Translations under genes and position numbers: made by a program
Shown: positions 31,331 through 43,566 of the stretch, one piece after another
How the letters are laid out: every line of letters begins with the position of its first letter
Numbering within the stretch: position 1 is the stretch's first letter
The notes under the pieces: model-generated
Databases searched by the model: none
What the model saw: only the letters and a program-made list of their open reading frames with translations
What the model was told of the DNA's origin: nothing
Assembly (NCBI GenBank): GCA_024704765.1
Contig: JAKMXF010000310.1
Span: 872,493-936,492, forward strand
DNA from: Oopsacas minuta
Lineage: Eukaryota; Porifera; Hexactinellida; Lyssacinosida; Leucopsacidae
Reading direction: 5' to 3'
Length of the DNA stretch: 64,000 bases

Positions 31331-32374
31331 TTAAAGAGTAATAGGAACTTCAGCTTTCTTCCTCAAAGACTCCTCGCATGCCTCAGCCAATCTTGTAGCC
31401 AGAAGTGTATCTTTCTTACCAGACAGCATCTCTCTAGTCGGATCTAGGATACACTCTATGAACTCATCGAGTTCCTGTTGGTAGGCATATTCATATCTGG
31501 TGGGGAAGGAATAGTGACATTTCCCCAGAGTAACCCCTTTCTGACTGTAGGTCTCTACTTCATCTTCTCTAGGGTTTTCGCTTTTGAGCATTCCTTTCTC
31601 ACCGAATACCTCCAGCCTCTGGTCGTAACCATAGGCTGAGTGCCTACTTATGTCTATAATAGCAATAACTCCGCTCTTGAATCCTAATACTATGACAGCT
31701 GTATCATCGTCTTTGATAGCTGCTATTTCTGGATCCCAGGCGTGAGATTTTACATAAACGGAACAAGGAATATCTTCTAATACATAGCAGACCATATCTA
31801 GATCATGTACTGCACAATCATGATATATTCTACCTGAGCTCTTCAAGTATTCAAGCGAGGGGACTGGACTATCTCTGGAGCAAGTTTTTACAACATACAC
31901 TTTACCAATAGCTCCCTGTCTGACCTGATCTCTGATACGTCTAAATCCAGGGTCATATCTCCGTTGGAAAGCACAGTAAAGAGGAACTTTCATCTTTTCT
32001 GAGAGTTCATAGCATTGCTCTACTCGTTGGTTGTCTGGCGCAAGAGGTTTCTCACAAAACACTGCTTTGTTCTTATGCAATGCAGCTATTATATACTGTT
32101 CATGTGTGAATGATGGTGTTGTCACTACTATCATGTGTAGCTTAGGATCTTCAAGGATAGTAGACATGTCGGATGGATGGATAGGCTTAACATAACCTCC
32201 TAGATGGTTTCTTTCGATTAATTGACTTACTTTATCCATATCTACATCTACCAGATATAGGAGCTTTAGCTTACAATTATTTCTGATTCCTTTGAAATGG
32301 ATCAACCCTGCTCGACCTATTCCTATAACAGCTACTCCTAGAGGAAGGTTACTTTCCTGCCACTGAACAGCCAT
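31331..32374 (-). CDS. Gfo/Idh/MocA family NAD(P)-dependent oxidoreductase
   Basis: This 347-residue single-exon protein has an N-terminal Rossmann fold with GIGRAG (about 17-22) for NAD(P), an acidic strand end LVDVD (about 41-45) suggesting NAD preference, and the family signature CEKPL (about 108-112) whose Lys is catalytic. A C-terminal Gfo/Idh/MocA domain includes the CAVHDLDMV motif. It most resembles inositol 2-dehydrogenase-like members; the substrate (inositol or another sugar/polyol) cannot be fixed from sequence. Length is typical. Start ATG 32374, with an acceptor-like AG just upstream on the minus strand. Confidence 0.9.
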   Translation of the reverse strand: MAVQWQESNLPLGVAVIGIGRAGLIHFKGIRNNCKLKLLYLVDVDMDKVSQLIERNHLGGYVKPIHPSDMSTILEDPKLHMIVVTTPSFTHEQYIIAALHKNKAVFCEKPLAPDNQRVEQCYELSEKMKVPLYCAFQRRYDPGFRRIRDQVRQGAIGKVYVVKTCSRDSPVPSLEYLKSSGRIYHDCAVHDLDMVCYVLEDIPCSVYVKSHAWDPEIAAIKDDDTAVIVLGFKSGVIAIIDISRHSAYGYDQRLEVFGEKGMLKSENPREDEVETYSQKGVTLGKCHYSFPTRYEYAYQQELDEFIECILDPTREMLSGKKDTLLATRLAEACEESLRKKAEVPITL

Positions 32375-32708
32375 GATATCCTAATTACACTAGAATAGAA
32401 TATAGTGATAATGCAGAGATGCCAGCTCTCACCCCTCCCCGTGAATCTCACGATTTTTTAGGGTAGAAAAAGTGAAATCTCACTTCATTTTATGATTATT
32501 CGCTGGAAATGCCAAATCTCAAAGCCTTTTGAGAAGAAATCTTAGGGCTTGGCGATACGCCAGGTTGGCATCTATGATAATGCTAGTGCACATGGACGAA
32601 TAATATAATCGTATCCAACATAATAGATGTAACTGGTTATTGATAGAAGACACTGGAAATTTACTTGATACATTTTATTAAGTAAATTCGTACTTTGAAC
32701 GTAACATA

Positions 32709-32852
32709 CAAGGGCGGCGGAAGGTGCTAATTAGCGGTCAGGCCATTGGCTTAATCTCCTGTAAAGTCGAGCCCGACCATACAATAGGACAAGCAATGGC
32801 AAAAAGTTGTCAGCTCATAGTTTGGCTGGCCTGACCGTTTCCGCCGCCCCTG
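32709..32852. mobile_element. MITE with GC-rich ends (hAT-like)
   Basis: The 144-bp unit begins caagggcggcggaa and ends ttccgccgcccctg. The arms continue as inverted 'cggtcaggcca' blocks. Target duplication is not clear; a shared 'cata' lies beside both ends. Non-coding. Confidence 0.55.
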
Positions 32853-33304
32853 CATACATTATAACCATCAGATTCAGGATATCGAATCATATCCCATCAC
32901 CTTGCAACAAGATTTATGTAGCTCTTCCGTGAGCCCACCTTGCACTAATAAATAACATTGCAACCATGTATACACTGCCTAGACAAAAACCAACCAATTC
33001 ACCACACCATAGACAGGCGCAGCTCTTGACTAGTATCGCAACATAAAGAACAAAGTAGCAGCTATGCAATTAATTAACACACACACAGTAGGAAAGAAGA
33101 ATAAATGCTCGGACTGAAACCAAATACAAAGCGTCTTCTGTAAATGAATTACTTGTGAGATTCCATTAACAATTTAGCAGAGATTAAAAGAATCCTTAAA
33201 ATAGTTTGGACACACAACCTGAGACCCGTGCCTTTCTGTTACTATAATATAGACACCTGAAGGAGGTGCTCGTTATGTCCCGTTTGAACTAATGAGACCT
33301 GTTA

Positions 33305-33889
33305 CATAGATTTCGTAGTCATCTGTATTAACGGACCATGGATTACCATAGATTTCGGAGACATGTGTGTTATCATAACATGGATATTTACAAGTTTAAA
33401 CTGTAGTATAGTCGAAATCGGGGTTGTTTGCTCCGCAAAATGCACGTGAAAAAGGCAAAAATCCAATTCAATCACATAAACACCTTTCAGTTACTTACAG
33501 CATGAAAGGGAGATATACTGCGCTGGAATATTGGTCAGTGATGTAGAGATAATGGCAGCATCAGCAAATCACAGACACAAATTTATGTAGCTAACAACAT
33601 TTATACAAGCATCGGAACTCTTGAGACAAGATGGAGTTTAATAGGACAAGGGAGAATGTAGAAGTAACCCCTCCACTATCTAAATATTCAAATTTTGAGA
33701 AACACTGTGAGCCTGTAGTCGCAATGCTTAATAGCGAGAGACTATAATAGAGCAATATTGTCCCGAAATATATAATATTTCCTAAATCTAAGAGGTTAAA
33801 TGATCCATGGTTTGATAATACAATTGTCTCTAAAGTCTATGGTAAGTTTCATCAATGGTCCGTTAATATAGATGTCTCCGAAATCTATG
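33305..33889. mobile_element. Foldback element with about 80-bp inverted arms
   Basis: Arms at 33305-33383 and 33805-33889 are inverted copies ('catagatttcg(t/g)agtcatct', 'tattaacggaccat'). Each arm contains the 'catagattTcgGaGaca' block twice. The interior has no transposase. Similar blocks recur near 11895-12010, showing a dispersed family. Confidence 0.68.
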
Positions 33890-34640
33890 CGTACTATCAA
33901 ATCTATACAACCGACCTATAGTTGCCGTAGAAGAGCTCTATAATCATTTTGGTGTTGCTATTGATGAGAACACAAATTTTATGAAGGTTGCTGAAGATAT
34001 AATTATTAAATATCCTAGAATCTCAATCTTCTCAGAACACTTGATAAATACCTTCACACATCAAGACATGATAGAGCCATAAGGTATAGCTATACACGGA
34101 TATAATATGTACGTAACGGATTTAGAAGTATAAGTAGACCTATTGTTCCATTTTAATTTGAACCAGATAATCGTATAGTCGCTACTTTTGGGAGTGGTAA
34201 AGGATCTGCTGATGATCAGTTCATTTCTCTTACAGTCACTGTATGAGACAAGTAACAACGGTGATTCGTTAATATTTAGCAGACTGTCACAAGAATAACC
34301 AAAATCATTGATTCATTCTTACATTTATACTTCAAAACCGATAAAACACATCAAACAATGAAATTACCTCGTGACGTTAAGCTGAAGTATACTATGTCAA
34401 TAATCCTTGATGTATACTTTCACGCGGGAAAGATGAAACGCTCCCTAGTTACAGGAGGTAAAGAATGCAAAGCAAATAATCTTTCTTCTGTCTGGAAGCT
34501 AACTACAATTTGCTAATCAGTGATTTCTCAGATAATAAAGTGATAATATTCTCTAAGATAGAAATTTCTTCCACACCCTCAAGTGATAGGGCAATGAAGA
34601 AGGAAAGTTTGTACACTCAGCAAGAATAAATCTAACCAAA
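33890..34640 (+). pseudogene. Decayed NHL-repeat gene
   Basis: Broken reading pieces still read like an NHL protein: VAVEELYNHFGVAIDENTNF, then IFSEHLINTFTHQDMIEP, GIAIHGYNMYVTD, VATFGSGKGSADDQF and VIIFSKIEISSTPSSDRA, in different frames and separated by stops. This would be the fourth NHL gene in the window. No intact frame longer than about 65 codons remains. It sits directly against the right arm of the foldback element. Confidence 0.55.
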
Positions 34641-34972
34641 TCTAAATTCAGTAATTGTTATCAAATTAAAATCTTTATTCGAGTTAGACTGATATTTAAG
34701 AAAAACTAGTCAGGGGGACGAGCCTGTGCACATGTAATCGTGGATGAGACAAAGTAATTTACATTACAAAACTTAATATAAATACCTAAGGTCCCATAAC
34801 TCCCATTAAGTTACGTTTCCATTGTTTTCGTTCGGATCCCAGATTACCCAGAAATGATAAACTCTCATCGGACTTTGGGGAGACCAAAGATGGCATGACA
34901 GCACCATTTCTAATTAAGAAAAGTGTGAATTAAGAGAGATAATTAATACTACAAATTGTAAGGAATTAATTA

Positions 34973-36236
34973 CTATGCTTTTCGTTTATTGAACTGCACG
35001 GCACCACGAGATCTCTGCTTGAATCTTTCTCTCTCAGCCTCTCGGGCTGATGCCTGAGCCAATGATGGTTTTCCTGATTTCCCACCTAAAAACACACATA
35101 CTTAAACGTATTTGTCATGAGTCGTATAAATAATGAAAAATAAAGGTTTATGCCCTTAAAGATGCTATGAATAGGTTCTGCATGATCTAGTACTTGAGGT
35201 ACAACTTTGTTTATTTATATATTCATGGGTAGATTGATTCTTTGAACGCGAGCACATGCAGCGAGAAATATCTTGTGGGTGTGCAGGGTTCTAGCCAATA
35301 CAAATGAGAATGAGAGCTCCATACAGGGATATGACACAAATAGGTTTGTACTTGGCAGGTATGCATATCACTAAAATTGAATTTACGCATGAAGGTTTGT
35401 ATTGATTATAGAAACGTTTTTGAAATATGTTCAGAATTTCTGACAAGTATCTGGTAAAGAGAGTCATAATTTAGTAAACATGGGCCCAATCAAGGCCCGG
35501 ACACCGGAGATTTTGCCCCCTGCCCCGCCCGTGGCGACGTCCCTGAGTTTTATATAGAGTTCTTGCTTGTTGACCCAGATTCTTTCTTCGTATTCGTTAT
35601 GACTGGTTTCATCTGTTGTCTTAGAGAATGTATTACCTGCATGACTAGTAATTTCCGAGGATTCCCAAAACACTAGGGATTGCACCCCTCCCGTCGGTAA
35701 ATCACTCGGTCCCCAAACGCTTATTCGAGAAAAGGCAGTATATTCTCTAAAATATTATTCGAAGGGTACTAATCTTGCCTCCTGCGTACATTCTCCAGTT
35801 GAAATATATTTAAATACAACTCAACTAAGAAACAGTTTACCTCAAGGCATGTGATTCTGAAGGTAACTAAACAATCACATTGCAGTTATTGTGTGAGTGC
35901 ATCCCGACTCCCGTCACGGAGCTATCTAGCAAGCAATGTGAGTAATAAATAAATAAAAACTAAACCTTTAGTTTGCATCCGTTTGAACATCGGTGCATTC
36001 TTCAGCATGTCAGGAAGAATTAGGAAGCGAATTTGAGACCCTCTTATGAAAACTTGTTCCAGTTTTGTTACCCTACCATCACGAGCTGTACAGGTAACAG
36101 AAATTATTTGACAGTTCATATTGTCTTCAGCCTCTAGGAGCTTTCCCCTATACACTACCCCAGAGACAGTTTCACACGTTACAATGTGCCCCTCTGCCTC
36201 ATGAAGGAGTTTAACTGGAACCCCAAGTTGTGCCAT
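34973..36236 (-). CDS. SNRPD3: Small nuclear ribonucleoprotein SmD3
   Basis: This core Sm protein of the spliceosomal U snRNPs has two exons on the minus strand: 36236-35966 (271 nt) and 35085-34973 (113 nt), joined across an intron of about 880 bp with GT..AG borders. The 127-residue product matches the human length (126). Exon 1 holds the whole Sm fold ([48 protein letters not shown]). Exon 2 gives a basic tail (GGKSGKPSL ... FNKRKA). The RG-repeat tail of vertebrate SmD3, normally methylated by PRMT5, is mostly missing here. Start ATG 36236; the frame continues upstream only to a TTG. Confidence 0.95.
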
Positions 36237-36990
36237 ATAACCAATCAAATGACTAGGTAGCTAGGTGATAAATGTAGGTTTAAAATAACTTATTATTAAA
36301 AAGATAAGGCCTGATCCACTGCTTTGGACCAGGGATAACAGGAATTAGAGTTTTCTATAGTTTAATATACCATAAAATGTGTATTTCCGATTCATTCAAG
36401 TGTCAAATGTGACAAGGATTATTTATTACAATATAATCAACTAGCAGATACTATTCTAAATGCATTGATTTGTTTATGTTAAAATTCTCTAAAATACACA
36501 CACACATTATTTTGTACTAAGTTTAGGATCTTTCTTCCAGGTTCTTTTGATTGGCTGTGCTGCAAAAACAATTAATATTCTTTGCCTTATTATTTAGTAT
36601 GCAATTACTTGCAGTTCAATACATGTTATAGTATCGACTTTTCCTTCAGTAAAATAGTGAGTACATCCAAGTCCAATCATCACTGTCTTCACTTCCGAAT
36701 TCTTTAAATTCTAATGATACTCTACTAATTTCCGAGCTGATGGAAAAACCGTTGGAAGTGCTTATAGCGATTTTTATTCCTTTTCGAAATAGAGAAGTTA
36801 TACTCGATCTCCAACAATTTTTGCATGGACTAAATGATACTTTTGTAACCCTTGCCACACCAAGTCTCATAGCTGGATACAGATTCAAATTGACTACTCA
36901 ATGTTCAAAGGTGGCATTGATAAATTGGGGAGTTTTCAAGAATGTTGAGGAATACTAACGTGGACAGGAGAAGATGATATCACATTCATT
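36237..36990. other. Stretch between SmD3 and the MULE remains
   Basis: Contains the SmD3 upstream region and an open piece at 36740-36955 (PLEVLIAIFIPFRNREVILD) whose family I do not recognise. It may be part of the MULE element or chance. Confidence 0.35.
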
Positions 36991-38657
36991 GATAATGTAG
37001 AAATACTGGAGAAGTTGTCAGATTTCCACAATTATTGCCACGGTAGGCAACAACAAACTGACATGTTACATAGAGAGGTTAGAGAGAACGCAATAGTTGA
37101 TCTGGATAATATCATTCCAGACATGCCAATGGCCATGGATAGCTCTATCTTTTTATCTGAGAATGACCCACAAGAAGAAAACATTAACTCTTCAATTGAC
37201 AATTCCTCCGAAGCAATTGATGTAACAACTATAAATTATTCTGCACTTGCTGAAAACTCAGATTATAAACTAATAAAATCATCGAAAGGCCGGGTAACTG
37301 TCATACAGTGGCTATATTTTCAATTTCCAACGTGAATCAAATAGTAAACAACAATGGCGTTGTCGAATAAAGAACTGCAAAGACCGTATTCACACAATTG
37401 CAACATCTATATTGAAAATTATAGGCCAACATTGCCATGGGGAAGATATGGGCAAAGAAGAAGTTCTGGAATTTCGTGCTGACGTCAAGAGACGTGCTCT
37501 AGAATCCCACGATAATCCTCACCGTATTATTGCAGAAGCGTCAGGAAACCTTTCTCAAATTGCGAAAACTCTTCTACTCCGTTAAAAAAGCTTAAAAAAA
37601 TCTGCAAAGAATACGACCTTCGCCAACTAACCTTACCGATCTTTTTGATCTCCACGTGGATGAAAATATCCAAACTTTAGGTAGAAATAGTTTCTTAGCT
37701 TATGATTCTGGGCCAGGAATAGATAGAATTATCATGTTCGCTACTGAAGAAAAGAAAAAAATTCTTTCATTTTCTAGTATTCGGATGGCAGATGGCACGT
37801 TTAAGGTCGTTCCTAGCCTATTTGCACAACTGTATACAGTACATGCTTTAGTTGGAGGAGTTTACTCATTCCGAGATGGACACTTATTGCCATCTATTTA
37901 CATACTACTTCCGGGAAAGAGCTCTTTTTACTATCGTAAAATGTGGCAGATCATTAAACAGCTGTGTCCAGATTCAAATCCACAGTACTTGTTGGTTGAC
38001 TTCGAAAGAGCTGCAATAAAAACATTTACCGAAATCTGGCCAAGGACATTCATTAAGGGTTATTTTTTTCATCTCTCACAATCTGTTTATAGAAAGGTAC
38101 AAGATTCAGGAATGAAGACATTATATTCTAATAATATCGAATTCCAATAACTGTTAGGATGTTAACAGCATTGGCTTACTTACCTAAAATTGTTCTTACA
38201 GCATTCGAAACCCTTAAAGTCCCAATTTTCTACTGAAGCACTAATAGTGTATATATATTTTCAAGACACCTATGTTGGAAAAAAGATGAACACAGCCTTT
38301 ATCATCCACCATTATTTTAATTCCAATGTGGAACAATTACCATCTGGTGGCATATGGGATACCTACTACCAGTGGCGGCGGACGGGGGGGGCGAACGTGC
38401 GGTCGCCCCCCCCTCATGTCACAGAAAATATCCCAAAGATTTGCTTGTAGACTTACTACTATTTGGTCAAATGAAGCCCGCTATCTGGGATTTGTAAACA
38501 ATTGTATTTAATGAATAACAATATATCACTATTGCTTTTCATGTTATTGTTGAAGACTTACTATAAGCGAGTAAACATAACAAAGTAGTCCTGTATATAT
38601 TATTATAACAATCAATTTAACCAGTTTTGTTGCTGCCATTAGAAGAATTATTATACG

Positions 38658-41004
38658 ATGAAACGCAAACTTCGTGACTTTTACGATCCACAGCCTGTAG
38701 AGCATCAAATCACCAATGTCGAGACAGCAGAAACAGAAATTCCCGAAATGGTAGCCGCAGGAATCACAACCCCAACGATGACTGATGGAGGTGCAACCAC
38801 GAATGACATTGGAATTGTCATTGGAAAAACTGCCGATTTATCCGATCATGATAGACTGAATCTGCTTAACAACGCGTTTGTGCCCAGCATTGGTTTTGAT
38901 TGGCCTTATCAAAACAGGACAAGCAAAGGAAAGGTCGAAAAACGGTATCTCAAGAAAGAACATTTCGATCGGTGCAGATTTCTAACGTTTTCTCTGGCAA
39001 AGGGGGGATTGTTCTGCCGATATTGTGTATTATTTCCCGTACAAAGCAAAGGAAATAAGTATGAATCTTTCATTATCAAGCCATTTACAAACTACGCTCG
39101 GTTGTTCGGATACAAGGAGCAGTTAACAACCATACAACCACGGACTACCATCGATGTTCGATTGTAAAAGCAGATGAATTTCTGAAGCGTTCAAAAGATA
39201 GATCAATGAGGATTGAGAACATTCTAAATTCAAATCGGGTACAACAAATAAAGGATAATCGCGATCGCCTTAAGCCTATAATAAAGTCAATACTATTCTG
39301 CGGCAGAAACGGGCTTGCTTTGAGAGGACACCGAGACAATGGCGATTTGACCCTTGATCAGCCAACAGATAATGATGGCAACTTGCGCGCTTTGTTACGA
39401 TTTCGAGCGGACTCTGGAGATATGGTCGTTGCCGATAAAATACTAACAGCTCCCAAAAATGCACGATATCTGCACCACGAAATTCAAAATGAAATAATAC
39501 ATATTTGTGGAGATCAGATTCTTGAGATACTACTAAAACGAATAAATGACAGTTGTTTTTTCTCAGTACTAGCTGACGAAACAACCGATATAAGTGGTGT
39601 AGAACGAATGAACATCTGTTTGGGATACTTTTACAACAGCAGTATATGTGAAGACTTTCTGACATTTTTGCCAGTTTACGATTTGACTGGAAAAGCTCTC
39701 GCGAAATCCATATTAGACACTCTTAAAGGCTATAACCTCAACCTAGAAAAATTGATCGGACAGGGATACGACGGTGTGAGTGCCATGTCAGGAGAATTTA
39801 AAGGTGTACAATCCGAAATAAGGAGAGAATGCCCAACTGCTTCGTATGTACATTGTAGCTCACATTGTCTGAACCTTTCACTTTCTAAGGCATCAACGGT
39901 ACAAGCAGTACGAAACACCGTTGGGACAATGAGTGAAGTGATAACATTTATCAACGCTTCGGCTAAGAGACTGCACTGTTTCATCGAGAAAGCTAAGGAT
40001 ACTCCTGATGCTGGCGCAAAGAAGCGTTTAATAAGGCTTTGCGAGACACGGTGGGTTGAAAGACACGAATCCGTCTCCAGATTTCGCAATTTCTTTGAGG
40101 AGATTACCATGGTGTTGGAGGAGATATCAATGTGGCGTGATACAACTACATCGTCTAAAGCATGGACGTTCAAGGCATCAATACTGAAGCATGAGTTTGT
40201 CATTGCACTGTTGACGATGGAAAACGTGTTGTCAGTCACTAAACCTGTTTCTGAGAAGCTTCAGACAGTGGACAAGGATATTATACAATGTTTATCAGAA
40301 ATACATTTGTGCGTCGATGTTCTAAAGATTAAACGTGAAAACGTGGATTCTGTCATGATAGAACTCCAAACGAAGCAGAAAAGATGTTAAAAGAAGAACT
40401 ACAACAACCGCGCATTACAGGACATCAACGAAATCGAGCTAACATGGCTGCTTTAAATCCAGGCGAGTACTACAAACGTTCGATATTAATACCCTACTTG
40501 GACAAAATAATCAACGACCTCATTGACCGTTTTGACAAACACAACACATTGGCAATGAGAATTTCAGCGATATTGCCGTGCTACGTCGAAAAGTACGAAT
40601 TTAGAGACATTGAAGAAATAACAATATTTTACCAGAATTGCCGTCCATATTCAAATATTGAAGTGCGAGGGGAGTACGACAGGTGGCTTTTGAAATGGAA
40701 GAAGATCCCGAAAATCAAGCGACCGATATGTCCCGTCGAAGCACTTGCCGAATGTGATCAAGACTTTTATCCAGCTATCTATTCATATTTAACAATCTAC
40801 TGCTGCCTACCCACTACTACTGCATCAGCTGAGAGGACTTTTTCTACATTGAAATACCTCAAAAATTATTTGAGATCGACAACATCTGAAAAAAGACTTA
40901 ATGGACTTGCACGACTCTATATCCATAAAGACATTGAAGTAGACATTGAAAAAGTAATCGATACATTTTCACTTAAAAAACGAAATGTTGATTTTGTGTT
41001 GTAG
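38658..41004 (+). pseudogene. hAT transposase (TTF/DUF4371 type) with two frameshifts
   Basis: Three overlapping open pieces (38658-39167, 39206-40390, 40384-41004) make one transposase of roughly 770 residues. It has an N-terminal TTF-type zinc finger (FSLAKGGLFCRYCVLF), a catalytic core with LADETTDISG and GQGYDGVSAMSG carrying the two Asp, SSHCLNLSLS, and the C-terminal hAT dimerisation region (TTTASAERTFSTLKYLKNYL) with the catalytic Glu. One frame change lies near 39110-39160 and a second near 40365. With only two small lesions and perfect flanking duplications it is recent. It resembles ZMYM1-like elements. Confidence 0.85.
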
Positions 41005-41169
41005 CATTACATGAATTACCTAAGTATTTGTCACAGTTCCTGTTACACATAAACCTACTTGAGTTCAATTTTTTGATATACTATAATATGTAGACAGTCT
41101 AGCACTGATACAATATTCCTAAAGAGTATCCTCTCATTCCAAAATGTGAGTGGATGATATACTTTGCAC

Positions 41170-41463
41170 CAGTGATCTTCAAACTGGGATACGCGAGGCT
41201 TCTCATGGGGGTACGCCAGCTCTCTTTGGGACGAGTCGGTAATGTATGTACGTAATAACTCAGCATCCAGTAAAAATATTTATTCAACCATAATTGTTTC
41301 TGACTAAAAGTACGCTAGGTAAGTATTGTTATTGCCTTCGTTATTTACACTTACTTAAGAAATGTAATACTATATGTAAAAATTAGATGTTGGGAATTTG
41401 GGGGTACGAGTAAAGTTAAAAAATAGCTGGGGGTACGCTGAGAAAAAAGTTTGAAGACCACTG
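41170..41463. mobile_element. hAT-type MITE nested in the hAT element
   Basis: The 294-bp unit begins cagtgatcttcaaac and ends gtttgaagaccactg. Direct repeats ctttgcac (41162-41169) and ctttacac (41464-41471) flank it and agree at 7 of 8 bases. The interior repeats 'gggggtacgc' blocks. It is the third level of nesting. Confidence 0.8.
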
Positions 41464-42004
41464 CTTTACACCCTAGGTGTGAATTAGTAAACAATTAGAT
41501 CCCTATGTATTGGCAACCAATTTGACCGCCCCCCCTTGAAGAAATTCCTAGCGCCGCCACTGCCTACTACAACAAATTCAGTAGAAGCTTGGCATCGTGC
41601 CTTCTCATCAACGGTTGCATCTCACCATCCTACCTTTTGGAAGTTTTGTGAAACGCTAAAAATAGAACAATCAAGCGTGGAACTTAAACAAGCACAGTAT
41701 TATTCAGGCATGCCACCAACCACCGACCAAGTCTAAAAAAATCACTGGAAAGGGAATTCACATTAGTTGGATTAGTAATGAGCTATCACACGAGGCCTAT
41801 CCATACCTACCTTAAAAGTATTGCTTTTGAGGTGTCCCTTTAATTATCAAATCTTTCAGTATTGTTAGCATCTCCAATTTTAGAATTAGTATTATCGTCA
41901 TTATTATTTCTGTAGTATAGGTATTAGGTATTGATCCTTACTACCATATTTAAATAAATGACTTATCACGTTGATTTGTTACAGTTTATCAAGTATTACT
42001 GATA

Positions 42005-42408
42005 CAGTAGAACCTCTATAAACGGGGAAGTGGGGAATGGGGGGGGGCCTAGAGTTTCCAGAGGTTATTATTCTCATACAAAATGACCTCTATAATTGGG
42101 GGAGTAGAGATCATTTTCCCTCTATTTTTATCCTTATTTGTATTACTACACAAATTGACTGAAAAATCTAAGGGTGCTTAGGATGGTGAAAATTTTATAC
42201 ATATTTTTATCATATTTTTCTCTGTTTCATATCCAATTGTTGATTCTTAATACCTACACTCATCCCCAAAGTGTAATACTTACATTAACACCCTTAATAG
42301 ACGAGGCAATTTGAAAAACATGCACTTCATAATGCAAATTATAACCGGGAAAGGGGAGCAAATCAGGTTTTCCCCGTCCCATGCTCCCCATTTATAGAGG
42401 TTCCACTG
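42005..42408. mobile_element. Pogo/Tigger-like MITE
   Basis: 404 bp, left end cagtagaacctctataaacg and right end (reversed) cagtggaacctctataaat, with TA at 42003-42004 and 42409-42410. No coding content. Single similar ends occur at about 13893 and 57229. Confidence 0.82.
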
Positions 42409-42410
42409 TA

Positions 42411-43276
42411 CAGTGATACTAAGCCAGTGAGCCCTCTACCCACTCCTCCAGGCACTTACAAAAAGGCACGTACAAAAATATTCGTACACAAACATCGCAC
42501 TAGCTTTGTACACAACTGTCTCCCTCCGGATTAATAGTATGTTCAGCTACATTCGTTTCATCAAAAATCCTGAGAGCAAGCGGTGCACTCTGTCGTTCCA
42601 AACTAGATGGTCAACAAGTCTTGTATGTCAACCGTGGAGCAATCTTTTCTACGGAAATTTTTTCTAGTTTATAGAGTAACATCAAATCCTATAAAATACG
42701 AATGAAAGACTATTCTATTGTATCCAGTTCGTATATTAAATTTTGTTATCTTGAAAACCGCTTTTAACAAAATAAATGGAATTGTAGATATCTTGAAAGC
42801 ATGGAAATAATTGAATAGTCGACGTATCGACCACACATAGCGACTATGAACTTAGATTATATATTAGATTCTTATAGGCTAGACCATTACATTCATTTGT
42901 TGTTTATTCTAAACTCTATAATTCTACCATTTCTAATTGTTAGCTATCCTTGCTTTTGGGTGATCACTTATTGAAGCGTGACATAATTATAGAGTAAAAA
43001 GCAAGCAAATTTTGCAGTCTAAACTCTAAAGCAAGCAATTCTATTAATATTATTGTGTCTGGTTGATAATATATTCTTCTCCATAGGATTGGGCTTTGTA
43101 GCCAAAAATATTCTAACTTTGTCAGCTTTCATCCGATTTAGGATTTCTTTCGATTAATGTTCTTCTCTGAACATACTCTATTCAAATCTATTAACACTGA
43201 TTTTATATATCTTAAGGGAAATTTTGGTTACAAGGAGATTATCATAGCAGGGCAGATATGAAGGGTATAGACCCGG
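42411..43276. other. Gene-free stretch before Ginger copy 2
   Basis: Nothing coding is visible. It ends with CCGG at 43273-43276, the left target site of the second Ginger copy. Confidence 0.4.
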
Positions 43277-43566
43277 TGTGGTAGTGTCATGTGTCCTCCC
43301 TAAATTCTGTCCCCCCGGACTAGTGGCACTAGGGCCAAATGTCCCCCGGACTAGTGACACTAGGGCAAGGAGTCCCGCCGACGAATGGCACTAGTGTGGA
43401 GTGTCCCCTCGGACCTCTGACACTAGGGTAAGTAGTCCCCACTTTGGGTCAGATGTCCCCCAGCGGACCTCTGGCACTAGTGCGGATTTATCCAAAGATA
43501 TTATCTACTTTCTAAATACCTTTGTATTGTACTAGTGAAACCTATTTCAAATTCAAATATTTCTAC

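Larger units (their letters stand above)
38370..41562 (+). mobile_element. hAT transposon inserted in the MULE
   Basis: The ends are cagtggcggcg and cgccgccactg, 11-bp inverted repeats. The flanks are a perfect 8-bp duplication cctactac at 38362-38369 and 41563-41570, diagnostic for hAT. It is 3,193 bp long. A smaller hAT-type MITE lies inside its 3' part. Confidence 0.92.
36990..41830 (+). mobile_element. MULE (Mutator-like) transposase gene, broken, host of a hAT insert
   Basis: Pieces in order: an acidic N-terminal piece (37015-37330); a FLYWCH zinc finger with frame changes (QWRCRIKNCKDRIHT at about 37355-37400); the MULE DDE core (37656-38150, with MADGTFKVVP for the first Asp and LLVDFERAAI for the second); then WNNYHLVAYGIPT up to 38361. 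After the hAT insert the frame resumes with TTTNSVEAWHRAF from 41563 to 41736. MULE cores normally run straight through this 'TxNxxEgWHr' motif, which shows the insertion site. Several stops and shifts mean it is not functional. Outer ends were not found, so the coordinates are approximate. Confidence 0.75.
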
